Positions 26,870-34,655 of a DNA stretch of 64,000 nt are shown here, in pieces. The stretch's first letter is position 1; the number at the start of each line of letters is the position of its first letter. The DNA lies in the NCBI RefSeq assembly GCF_900116615.1, contig NZ_FPBF01000002.1:682001-746000 (forward strand). Direction: 5' to 3'. The position numbers and the translations under genes were made by a program. The stretch is from Algoriphagus locisalis (GTDB taxonomy: Bacteria > Bacteroidota > Bacteroidia > Cytophagales > Cyclobacteriaceae). The notes below the pieces were generated by a model. That model was not told where the DNA came from. It searched no databases and saw only the letters and a program-made list of their open reading frames with translations.

Positions 26870-27373
26870 ATGATCCAAAAACTCTTTCCATTAGATAAAA
26901 ACTACATTCTTAGACAAGCTCAGTCCGTGCTTGAGGAAGAACTTATTGATCGAATGGTTTTTGAATTGAAGCGTTCTTATACAGCCTTGTATAATCCCCT
27001 TCAATTGATGGATGAAACGTATGCTCAGATCCTGGATACGTTTATTTTTCCCAGAGAGCGGGTACGCCTGATCTACCGTCAACTTTGCGGTATTTATCGC
27101 TTTAAGCATGGAGACAATCAATTGGAAATGCTTTTTGATGGGAGAACTCACTTGGAGAAATTTCAGGAGGATTGGTCTGCAGCTTTTCTCAGATATGTAC
27201 GTGAACTGGGAATCTATGAGCAATACGTGAAAACTATGCTCAGAATGACTTTACTTTTTGATACCGAGTCCAGAGCCGAATGGGCAGAAAACCACTGCAA
27301 AGCTTTTATCAATCAATACTTCGAATTGAAAGTGGTGAAAAGACATGGTGAACTAATTTTGAAAGTCGGGTAA
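26870..27373 (+). CDS. Conserved-looking helical cytoplasmic protein, unknown
   Basis: From the ATG at 26870 the protein is 167 residues, without signal or TM segments. It appears mainly helical, with many aromatic and Arg residues (RERVRLIYRQLCGIYRFKHGDN, WSAAFLRYVRELGIYEQYVKTMLRM). The earlier in-frame start at 26852 would precede the promoter-like box and is not favoured. No family was recognised. Confidence 0.65.
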   Translation: MIQKLFPLDKNYILRQAQSVLEEELIDRMVFELKRSYTALYNPLQLMDETYAQILDTFIFPRERVRLIYRQLCGIYRFKHGDNQLEMLFDGRTHLEKFQEDWSAAFLRYVRELGIYEQYVKTMLRMTLLFDTESRAEWAENHCKAFINQYFELKVVKRHGELILKVG

Positions 27374-27566
27374 TCTCGAATATTCTAAAATCAACTAAGA
27401 TTATCTGCAGGTTGGTTAAGACCAACTCAACGTTGTCCGTGGGTGGACAAAATTTTTCAAGTTCGAACGTAGGCTTCATCATAATCCTTCTATTGACGCA
27501 ATTAATACACATTTCACTTGGCTTTCTCTTTGCAAAAACTGCAGTGCAAACCAGTCTGTCAGCGAT

Positions 27567-29975
27567 ATGATCATCAATAATTACTTCAAAACTGCCCTCA
27601 GAATTCTTCGACGAGAGAAGAGCAATTCCATTATTAACATAGCCGGACTGACTCTCGGGATTACCGGAGGTTTGATTCTTTTCTTGCTTGTTGCAAACGG
27701 GTCCAATTTTGACGATTATCATAAAAACAAAGACAGAATCTATCGGGTAGTCACCTCAGAGAAGACCAGCAATGGAGAGTCTTTCACGCAGGGAATCCCT
27801 CCGATTCTGGTCAGCGCATTTCAAGATGATTTAGAAGCAGAAGTGGAAACTGCCACCTTTACCTCCTATCGCCGCAATTCTATGATCGGCTTTGCTAAGC
27901 CAGACGGTTCATTTTCCAAGGTGGTAGAACCCACGGGGGTCGCCTACGCTGAACCTTCCTTTTTCGATATTTTCGATAGAGAATTTTTGATTGGTGATCC
28001 TTCTAGCATTGAAAGCCCAAATACCGCTTTGATCTCAAAGACCTGGGCTGAGAAATATTTTCAGAAAGAGGATCCGGTGGGTGAAGTAATTAAGTATGAT
28101 GACAAGGATTTTAAAATCAGTGGCGTCCTAGAGGATTATCCTGTAAAAACCGACTTGCCTTTTGACTTGATGCTTTCATATGCAACTATCAAAAAGGAGA
28201 AAGAAGGCAGCGAATGGGGTGGCATTTCGGATACGGATAATTGTTACTTTTTATTGAAGGAAAATGCTTCAATAAAAAATCTGGAAGCTCAGTTGCCTGG
28301 ATTTACGGAGAAATACTACGGAGAAAAAGACAAATCCGGCTTTGGAAAGAATTTCCTTATTCAGCCACTCAATACACTTCATAGTGATATGCGATTTGGC
28401 AACTACAACTCAAAAATGCCCTTCATAGCCAAAGTAACTTTTATAGGTATTGGGTTAGTTTTATTAGTTAGCTGTTGCATCAATTTTGTCAATTTGACTA
28501 CAGCCGCAGCAGTGAAGCGAAGCAAAGAAATCGGCATCAGGAAAATTCTGGGAAGCTCCAGATCCCAACTCATTTTCCAATTGCTCAGCGAAACGCTTTT
28601 AGTGACATTTATCGCCACTGGATTCTCGGTTATTTTAGGGGAATTCCTGTTGAAATTCATCAACCCTTATTTAGGCCTCAATATCTCACTTCAATTAACT
28701 TCAGGCCTGTCTGTTTGGATTTATCTGATAGGTGTCATGATCATTGTCACTCTCCTGTCAGGACTGTATCCAGCTTGGATTATCTCTTCTGGCAAAGGCG
28801 GAAAAGTGTATTCTTCCAATAGTTCTGAAAAGAAAAGAGGATTCTCCATGCGCAGTTCGTTGGTGGTAGTCCAGTTTTTCATTTCCCAGTTCTTTATCAT
28901 CGCGACCTTGGTCATGTATTCTCAGTTTCAGTACATTCAAAAAATAGATCTTGGATTTCAAAAAGATGCGATTGTGACTTTGCCAATTCCGGTGAATGAA
29001 CAAGTGGATACCATACAAAACCAAAGTGTGATGCGAACGCTGAAAGGTGAATTGCAACGCTTATCAGGCATTTCTATGGTCAGCCTAAACAATGCTCCAC
29101 CATCATCAAGTGGCGTTCTTGGCACCAGTTTTACCTTGCCGGGAAGTGACGAACCAATCAGTACCCAGATCAAAGAAGTGGATGGCGATTACATCGACTT
29201 ATTTGAACTGGAACTGCTCGCCGGAACTGGGCTTTCTGATATGGATACCATGTCCGGCTTTGTGGTAAATGAGACATTAGCAAAAGCTGCTGGCTATGAA
29301 GATTATAAGGACTTGGTGGGTGAACAAATAGACCTTTGGGGAAATATGATGCCGGTAAAAGGTGTTGTAAAAGATTTTAATACCACTTCTCTTTCCAAAC
29401 CTATGGAACCTGTGATCTTACTTAATAATCTAAGTGGTTTTCATAATATTTCTCTCAAACTGGAAGGGGATAGTTTCGAACAAAACCTTGCGCTAATCCA
29501 AGATAAGTGGGAAGCTGCCTATCCGGAGCATATATTCAGTTACAGTTTCCTAGACGACCAGGTGAAGAATTTGTATAACGGGGAAAGAAAAACATCCACA
29601 ACACTTGCCTTATTCTCTTCCTTGGCGATTTTCATCGGCTGCCTAGGTCTGTATGGTTTGGTGACCTTTATGGCCAATAACAAAACAAAGGAGATCGGCA
29701 TACGAAAAGTCTTGGGAGCCACGTCTGAAAGTATCGTATTACTTTTCACAAAGGAGTTTTTCAAATTGATCTTTTTTGGATTTGTATTGGCTGCTCCGAT
29801 TGCAGGATTTGTAATGAATATGGTGCTAAAAGAATTTGCCTACCAGATTTCTCTAGGACCAATATTGTTTCTTTCCGGACTCGGAATCACATTCATCATC
29901 GCCTTTATCACCGTTGGGTTTAGGTCTTTTGGTGCGGCTATGGCAAACCCTGTGGACTCACTCAGATCAGAATGA
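27567..29975 (+). CDS. MacB/FtsX-like ABC transporter permease, orphan
   Basis: An 802-residue inner-membrane protein of the type common in Bacteroidota. TM1 is at about 21-41 (NIAGLTLGITGGLILFLLVAN). A periplasmic MacB-like domain follows, then three TMs around 286-400 with the FtsX motif KRSKEIGIRKILGSSRSQLI, a fourth TM near 430-450, a second periplasmic domain, and a second FtsX motif NKTKEIGIRKVLGATSESIV near 700 with three more TMs. The two halves are duplicated FtsX modules. No ATPase gene is adjacent. The partner and the exported substrate cannot be told. Confidence 0.88.
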   Translation: MIINNYFKTALRILRREKSNSIINIAGLTLGITGGLILFLLVANGSNFDDYHKNKDRIYRVVTSEKTSNGESFTQGIPPILVSAFQDDLEAEVETATFTSYRRNSMIGFAKPDGSFSKVVEPTGVAYAEPSFFDIFDREFLIGDPSSIESPNTALISKTWAEKYFQKEDPVGEVIKYDDKDFKISGVLEDYPVKTDLPFDLMLSYATIKKEKEGSEWGGISDTDNCYFLLKENASIKNLEAQLPGFTEKYYGEKDKSGFGKNFLIQPLNTLHSDMRFGNYNSKMPFIAKVTFIGIGLVLLVSCCINFVNLTTAAAVKRSKEIGIRKILGSSRSQLIFQLLSETLLVTFIATGFSVILGEFLLKFINPYLGLNISLQLTSGLSVWIYLIGVMIIVTLLSGLYPAWIISSGKGGKVYSSNSSEKKRGFSMRSSLVVVQFFISQFFIIATLVMYSQFQYIQKIDLGFQKDAIVTLPIPVNEQVDTIQNQSVMRTLKGELQRLSGISMVSLNNAPPSSSGVLGTSFTLPGSDEPISTQIKEVDGDYIDLFELELLAGTGLSDMDTMSGFVVNETLAKAAGYEDYKDLVGEQIDLWGNMMPVKGVVKDFNTTSLSKPMEPVILLNNLSGFHNISLKLEGDSFEQNLALIQDKWEAAYPEHIFSYSFLDDQVKNLYNGERKTSTTLALFSSLAIFIGCLGLYGLVTFMANNKTKEIGIRKVLGATSESIVLLFTKEFFKLIFFGFVLAAPIAGFVMNMVLKEFAYQISLGPILFLSGLGITFIIAFITVGFRSFGAAMANPVDSLRSE

Positions 29976-29984
29976 TGGGTTGGA

Positions 29985-30914
29985 CTACCTCCATTTTACT
30001 TTGATGTAATCATCAATTTTCTGAAACCTTTCTGGAATTGACTTGAGAATACTTGCGCGCAACACTTCAATCAATGCTTCCTTGGTAAAGCTACTTTGGA
30101 CGACAAGACTGATCTCGCGCACGGGTTCCGGAGAGTCAAATCTTCTGATTCTTTCATTTCCAGATTCTGAAAGCACAGCCATTTCAGGTACCAGCGTATA
30201 CCCCACTCCTTTGTCGACCAATCGAATCAAAGACTCAATGGACCCGCTTTGATATTCAAAACCAAAGTTATTTCTGGTTCTATCGCTTTCGCAAATTGCC
30301 AAGGTCTGTTCTCTAAAGCAGTGTCCCTCATCCAATACCAGCATTTGATTGGGATCCAATACGGCTGGAGTGATATGCCATTTTTTTGAGAAAGGATGAT
30401 TTTCTGGCAAATAGAGGAGAAAGGGTTCATTGAAAAGTGAAATTTCCCGAATCGATTTTTCTTCGATCGGAGTTACTAAAATCCCGATGTCAAGCGTCCC
30501 TTTTTGAAGCTCAGAGATGATTTCCAGGGTTTGAAGTTCCCTAATCTTCAGTTTTGTCTTAGGATTGGCTCGAACGAACTCAGGCAAAAACAAGGAAAGT
30601 AAATAGGGCGCAATGGTGGGAATTACCCCAATTGTAAATGTGCCTTCTAAAGATTCCTTTTCATCCAGGACAAATTCATTCAAATCGGCCACTTCCCGAA
30701 GAATTTGGCGGGCTTTCAGAAGGATCTGCTCCCCGGCTTGTGTAGGTTTTACCGGCTTGGCGTCACGATCAAAAATTTTGACTCCTATCTCTTCTTCCAA
30801 CTTTTTGATCTGCGTAGTCAAGTTTGGCTGAGAGACATGGCAACTCTCAGCAGCTTTCACAAAATGCCGGTGATTATCCAAGGCTACGATATACTCTAAT
30901 TGATATAGCGTCAT
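29985..30914 (-). CDS. oxyR: OxyR-like LysR-family transcription regulator
   Basis: From the ATG at 30914 the regulator has 309 residues. N-terminal HTH (MTLYQLEYIVALDNHRHFVKAAESCHVSQPNLTTQI; first 40 residues). The effector domain contains a Cys in LDEGHCFREQTLAICE, which matches the OxyR redox pair region (the two Cys are 9 apart: CFREQTLAIC). It is divergent from ahpC across about 100 bp, the normal place for OxyR control of a peroxiredoxin. An upstream start at 30989 would run into the divergent promoter. Role as peroxide sensor is inferred from the Cys pair and context. Confidence 0.85.
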   Translation of the reverse strand: MTLYQLEYIVALDNHRHFVKAAESCHVSQPNLTTQIKKLEEEIGVKIFDRDAKPVKPTQAGEQILLKARQILREVADLNEFVLDEKESLEGTFTIGVIPTIAPYLLSLFLPEFVRANPKTKLKIRELQTLEIISELQKGTLDIGILVTPIEEKSIREISLFNEPFLLYLPENHPFSKKWHITPAVLDPNQMLVLDEGHCFREQTLAICESDRTRNNFGFEYQSGSIESLIRLVDKGVGYTLVPEMAVLSESGNERIRRFDSPEPVREISLVVQSSFTKEALIEVLRASILKSIPERFQKIDDYIKVKWR

Positions 30915-31015
30915 ATAACCCAAAGTTATAAAGAGATAACAATTATTAATTTGATTGATAGAAAATTCATAGACAACTTTGTGTAACAATTTTGAAAACT
31001 AAACCTTACAATATT

Positions 31016-31573
31016 ATGAGCAGCAGAATGCTTGGCTTGGGTGCTGAATTCCCAGCTTTCGAAAAAACCGCAGTAGTTTCTAGAGAAAAAGGACAAGAAT
31101 TCCAGACGATCAGCAACAATATCCACACTGCCGACGGCAAATGGATGGTGATGTTCTGGTGGCCAAAGGATTTTACTTTTGTTTGCCCAACTGAAATCGC
31201 AGAATTCAACAAGAATGCAGGTGAGTTTGCAGACAGAGACGCAGTATTGGTAGGCGCATCTACTGATTCTGAATTCGTTCACTTGGCTTGGAGAAACAAC
31301 CACGAAGATCTACGTGACCTTAAATTCCCAATGCTAGCTGATACTTCTAAGTCTCTTGCAGAGGAACTAGGTATTCTTGAAGCAAACGAAAAAATCGCTT
31401 ACAGAGCTACTTTCATCATCGATCCTCAGGGAATCGTTCGTTGGGTATCTGCATACGATCTTTCTGTAGGAAGAAATGTAGAAGAAGTATTGAGAGTGCT
31501 AGATGCGCTTCAGACTGACGAGCTTTGCCCATGTAACTGGGAAAAAGGAGAAGCTACCTTGAACCTGAACTAA
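31016..31573 (+). CDS. ahpC: AhpC-type peroxiredoxin (AhpD-dependent kind)
   Basis: Reduces hydrogen peroxide and organic hydroperoxides. From the ATG at 31016 it is 185 residues. The peroxidatic Cys is C57 in DFTFVCPTE, and the C-terminal LCPCNW resembles the CxC resolving pair of mycobacterial AhpC, which is reduced by AhpD rather than AhpF. The next gene encodes an AhpD-like protein, so the pair makes biochemical sense. The upstream start at 30992 is unlikely. Divergent oxyR suggests peroxide induction. Confidence 0.92.
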   Translation: MSSRMLGLGAEFPAFEKTAVVSREKGQEFQTISNNIHTADGKWMVMFWWPKDFTFVCPTEIAEFNKNAGEFADRDAVLVGASTDSEFVHLAWRNNHEDLRDLKFPMLADTSKSLAEELGILEANEKIAYRATFIIDPQGIVRWVSAYDLSVGRNVEEVLRVLDALQTDELCPCNWEKGEATLNLN

Positions 31574-31595
31574 TTCAGATCTCAAACCTAATTTC

Positions 31596-31625
31596 AGCAA
31601 AGGAGGTCTCAGGATCTCCTTTGCT
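31596..31625 (+). terminator. Hairpin between ahpC and ahpD (attenuator-like)
   Basis: Perfect 10-bp stem AGCAAAGGAG (31596-31605) with CTCCTTTGCT (31616-31625), then TGTTTTC. The U tract is short, so read-through into ahpD is likely. It may set the ahpC:ahpD ratio. Confidence 0.6.
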
Positions 31626-31650
31626 TGTTTTCAAACCTTAATCTTACATC

Positions 31651-32241
31651 ATGGAAGTATTAAATGTAAATCAATCCGTAGCCGAACTTTTGGAAGTAGT
31701 AGGATTGAATGAAGAGTTTACCAATGAATCTTTAAGAAATCTGGGCGATTCTGATTCCAGATATGTGAAGGATTTGAAACTCAACTTTAAGACCATTCTT
31801 AAAGGCGATAAACTAAATCAAAAGGAAGTGGCTTTGATGGGATTGGCACTAGCGGCTAATGCAGCAAACAATCCACTTCAAGCATTTTTTAGAAAATTGG
31901 CAGAGGAAAACGAAGCGACTGTAGCCGAAATCGGTGAAGCAGTAGCTTGTGCTTCTTTGCTCAGCAGCAATAACGTACTGTACAGATTCCGCCACTTTGT
32001 AGAAAAAGAAAAGTACGGGCAAATTCCCGCAAGACTCCGTATGAACATAATGATGAATCCTGTGTTAGGAAAAGAGTTCTTCGAATTGATCTCAACTGCA
32101 GTATCAGCAGTGAACGGCTGCCAGATGTGCGTGGCTTCTCACGAAAATCACCTGATCGAATTGGGATCCAGCGAAGAAAGAATCTTCGAATCCATCCGCA
32201 TGGCATCTGTCATCACGAGCATAGTGAAGGTGATCTATTAA
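31651..32241 (+). CDS. ahpD: AhpD-like alkylhydroperoxidase
   Basis: A 196-residue carboxymuconolactone-decarboxylase-fold protein that passes electrons to AhpC in the mycobacterial system. The active site CQMCVASHENH has C157, C160 and H164, the same C-x2-C-x3-H spacing as known AhpD. E144 in GKEFFEL is a candidate for the acidic proton relay. Encoded 77 bp after ahpC with a weak hairpin between, and followed by a strong terminator. Confidence 0.9.
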   Translation: MEVLNVNQSVAELLEVVGLNEEFTNESLRNLGDSDSRYVKDLKLNFKTILKGDKLNQKEVALMGLALAANAANNPLQAFFRKLAEENEATVAEIGEAVACASLLSSNNVLYRFRHFVEKEKYGQIPARLRMNIMMNPVLGKEFFELISTAVSAVNGCQMCVASHENHLIELGSSEERIFESIRMASVITSIVKVIY

Positions 32242-32266
32242 GAATTATAGTCCGGTATATAAATGC

Positions 32267-32298
32267 AAAAACCTCCTGAGTGATCGGGAGGTTTTTTT
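32267..32298. terminator. Bidirectional terminator between ahpD and hepT
   Basis: Stem AAAAACCTCC (32267-32276) with GGAGGTTTTT (32287-32296), with T runs on both strands. It can end the ahpCD transcript and the minus-strand mntA-hepT transcript. Confidence 0.9.
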
Positions 32299-32306
32299 GT
32301 TGACAA

Positions 32307-32672
32307 TTATTTTAATAACCTAATAATTTCATTTTTTAGTTTGGGTAAGTGGTTGATCAGAATAGACCAAATATTTTCATCTGAGATATTGTCATAAGCA
32401 TGAATAACCTGATTTCTAAGTCCTACAATGGATCGTGCATTTTTGATTTTGTCTTCAAAAGAAGGATCTCTTTTTAGAATTCGATTAAGTGCTTCACCAA
32501 CTATTTCAAGATGTCTCTCCACTGCTCTTTTTCTCATGGAATTCTTATTGTAGTGGTAAAAATTTTTCTCCTCAGCCGGGAAATAACTTTCTATTTCCTC
32601 AATTGAAAAATGAATATCATAAAGCCATTTTTCGATCCTCTCATCTATAAATTTGCTGCTTATTACGATCAA
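32307..32672 (-). CDS. hepT: HepT-like HEPN RNase toxin
   Basis: Toxin of an MNT/HEPN (type VII) toxin-antitoxin system. In the 121-residue chain the HEPN active site is R86-NQVI-H91-A-Y93, the RX4HXY form; the Tyr is the residue modified by MntA in studied systems. The reading frame has no ATG near the usual N-terminus; the TTG at 32672 gives the expected start (SSKFIDERIEKWLYDI) and overlaps the antitoxin gene by 32 bp. An internal Met at residue 46 would truncate the fold. It is downstream of its antitoxin, which is the typical order. Confidence 0.88.
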   Translation of the reverse strand: MIVISSKFIDERIEKWLYDIHFSIEEIESYFPAEEKNFYHYNKNSMRKRAVERHLEIVGEALNRILKRDPSFEDKIKNARSIVGLRNQVIHAYDNISDENIWSILINHLPKLKNEIIRLLK

Positions 32673-32940
32673 TGGATCGTATTAGTACAGGGTTTTTTAG
32701 TGTTTGTTCTTCGACTAAATCAACTTTTCGTTTGAGCAACTTCTCCAATTTATTTTTCAGATCTAGGTAATTGTCAAAATAGTTGAACAAATCGATCTTT
32801 TGGAAGGACACCAATAAATCTACATCGCTTTTGGGACTAAACGATTCCGATGCGACAGAGCCAAAAACATAAAGTTTATCAACTTTATGGCTGATGCAAA
32901 GCTGAATAATCTTCTCAATATTGGTTTGGATAATTCCCAT
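32641..32940 (-). CDS. mntA: MntA-like nucleotidyltransferase antitoxin
   Basis: A 99-residue minimal nucleotidyltransferase. The GS-x10-DxD motif is intact: G27-S28, ten residues, then D39-V-D41 (SDVDLLVSF). In the characterised family the protein adds AMP units to the HepT Tyr and so silences it. ATG at 32940; its 3' end overlaps hepT by 32 bp, so the two are co-translated. Confidence 0.9.
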   Translation of the reverse strand: MGIIQTNIEKIIQLCISHKVDKLYVFGSVASESFSPKSDVDLLVSFQKIDLFNYFDNYLDLKNKLEKLLKRKVDLVEEQTLKNPVLIRSIDRNKQQIYR

Positions 32941-32978
32941 GCTTAAAAATACGAAATACTCTGAAATACCCTAAAGAC

Positions 32979-33009
32979 AAAAGCTCGCCAATATTCTTAG
33001 CGAGCTTTT
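32979..33009. terminator. Terminator downstream of gnd
   Basis: Stem AAAAGCTCGC (32979-32988) with GCGAGCTTTT (33000-33009), 11-nt loop. It lies between the gnd stop (minus strand) and the mntA start and isolates the TA pair from gnd transcription. Confidence 0.88.
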
Positions 33010-33047
33010 ACATTCTCTGAAAACCGATCACTGACCACTGCCAACTC

Positions 33048-34460
33048 TTATTTCCCCCATTCGGTATGGAATATTCCTTCTCGATCCGTACGCTCGTAGG
33101 TATGCGAACCAAAGTGGTCGCGCTGCGCTTGGATAAGATTTAGAGGCAGTTTAGTAGAAGTATAGGCATCGAAGTAACTCAATGCAGAAGAAAGTCCCGG
33201 AACAGGAATTCCGTTTTTCGCAGCAAAAGCAACTACTTCACGAACTGCAGGTAAAGTCCCTTGAACTTTAGGTACGAATGAAGGTGAAAGCAACAAGTTA
33301 GGAATGGAATTATCCGCAGTGTAGGCTTCCGCGATATCAGCCAACAATCCTGCTCGGATGATACAGCCTGCTCTCCAGATTTTGGCGATTGTAGACATAT
33401 CCAGATCATAGCCATAATCTTTGGAAGCATACATCAACTGATGCAATCCTTGCGCATAAGCGATGATAAAGGAGAAATACAACGCTTGCTCTGCCTGAGC
33501 TATCAGTTCTTCCTTTGCGATATGTGCTACCTCTGGGCGAGAATATAATTCGTCTGCCTGTACTCGTTCATCCTTCAGCGCAGAAATCTCACGCATGCTT
33601 ACCGCCATATCGATGGTCGGAACAGGAATTCCCAAATCCATCGCATTCTGAGAAGTCCATTTGCCTGTTCCTTTTTGCTTGGCTTTATCCAAAATCATAT
33701 CCACCAAATCAGCAGAAGTCAGCTCATCTTTTTGGGTAAATATCTCTGCGGTGATTTCTACCAAGAATGACTGCAATCGGCCTTTATTCCAAGTATCATA
33801 AACCTGATGAAGTTCCTCATTGGATAGGTCACAGGATTTTTTCAGCAAATCGTAAATCTCCGAAGTCAGCTGCATCATGGCGTACTCAATGCCATTGTGC
33901 ACCATCTTTACGTAATTTCCAGCTGACTTTGGACCTAAATAAGCCACACATGGTTCTCCTTTGTATTTTGCAGAAACTGCCTCAAAAATTGGCTTTACGT
34001 ATTCGTAAGCTTCTTTGTCTCCGCCAGGCATGATGCTTGGGCCTTTTCTAGCACCTTCAGCACCTCCAGATACTCCAGATCCAAAGAAGTGAATTCCTTT
34101 TTCTTTTAGATAAGCCTCTCTTTTGTCGGTATCGGTGAAAAATGAATTTCCTCCATCAATGATAATATCTCCTTTGTCCAAAAGTGGCAAAAGGTTTTCT
34201 ATTGCACTATCTACGATTTTTCCAGCAGGTACTAGAAGCATGATTTTCCGTGGAGTAGATAAAGCCTGAATAAAAGTTTTGACATCCGTCGTGGCTTTCA
34301 CATTATCCATGCCTTCAGCTTCAACTTCCATAGCCTTCACCTGAGCTTCGCTTAAGTCATATCCAAAAGCTCTAAATTTATTGTCAGCGACATTCAAAAT
34401 AAAATTTCGCCCCATCACTCCTAGGCCAACTAATCCAAAATCGTAATTCGTATCCTCCAT
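33048..34460 (-). CDS. gnd: 6-phosphogluconate dehydrogenase
   Basis: Oxidative decarboxylation of 6-phosphogluconate to ribulose-5-phosphate with NADP(+). From the ATG at 34460 the enzyme has 470 residues. The N-terminal Rossmann motif is GLVGLGVMGRN (9-19). IDGGNSFFTDT and GVSGGAEGARKGPSIMPGG are the family signatures, and the VKMVHNGIEYAMMQ active-site helix follows. An upstream start at 34511 adds 17 unlikely residues. It is divergent from zwf, so the two dehydrogenases of the oxidative pentose-phosphate branch flank one shared promoter region. Confidence 0.96.
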   Translation of the reverse strand: MEDTNYDFGLVGLGVMGRNFILNVADNKFRAFGYDLSEAQVKAMEVEAEGMDNVKATTDVKTFIQALSTPRKIMLLVPAGKIVDSAIENLLPLLDKGDIIIDGGNSFFTDTDKREAYLKEKGIHFFGSGVSGGAEGARKGPSIMPGGDKEAYEYVKPIFEAVSAKYKGEPCVAYLGPKSAGNYVKMVHNGIEYAMMQLTSEIYDLLKKSCDLSNEELHQVYDTWNKGRLQSFLVEITAEIFTQKDELTSADLVDMILDKAKQKGTGKWTSQNAMDLGIPVPTIDMAVSMREISALKDERVQADELYSRPEVAHIAKEELIAQAEQALYFSFIIAYAQGLHQLMYASKDYGYDLDMSTIAKIWRAGCIIRAGLLADIAEAYTADNSIPNLLLSPSFVPKVQGTLPAVREVVAFAAKNGIPVPGLSSALSYFDAYTSTKLPLNLIQAQRDHFGSHTYERTDREGIFHTEWGK

Positions 34461-34531
34461 CGTTTCTTTGTGTTGTTTTTCAAATTTGCTTCTAAGCCTA
34501 CCAGCTTGCAAGGTTAGAAATAAATATGGGT

Positions 34532-34539
34532 TATTTTTG
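34532..34539 (+). promoter_or_regulatory. Possible -7 promoter box upstream of zwf
   Basis: TATTTTTG on the plus strand, with TTG about 23 nt upstream (34506-34508). It would leave a leader of roughly 110 nt before the zwf ATG. The spacing to the TTG is a little long. Confidence 0.45.
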
Positions 34540-34655
34540 CGTCTATTGCCTCCAAAATTAATGGATTGAAGGTTGGCTTTCTAGTAAGATTGATAAATTT
34601 GTGACCGCCCAAAGCAGGGTTTTGATACAAAAACCATAAAAATACGCCTCAAGAA

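Noticed and set aside
30926-31303. 125-codon minus-strand ORF opposite ahpC
   Set aside because: It crosses the oxyR-ahpC promoter region and the ahpC active-site codons in antisense; no domain seen.
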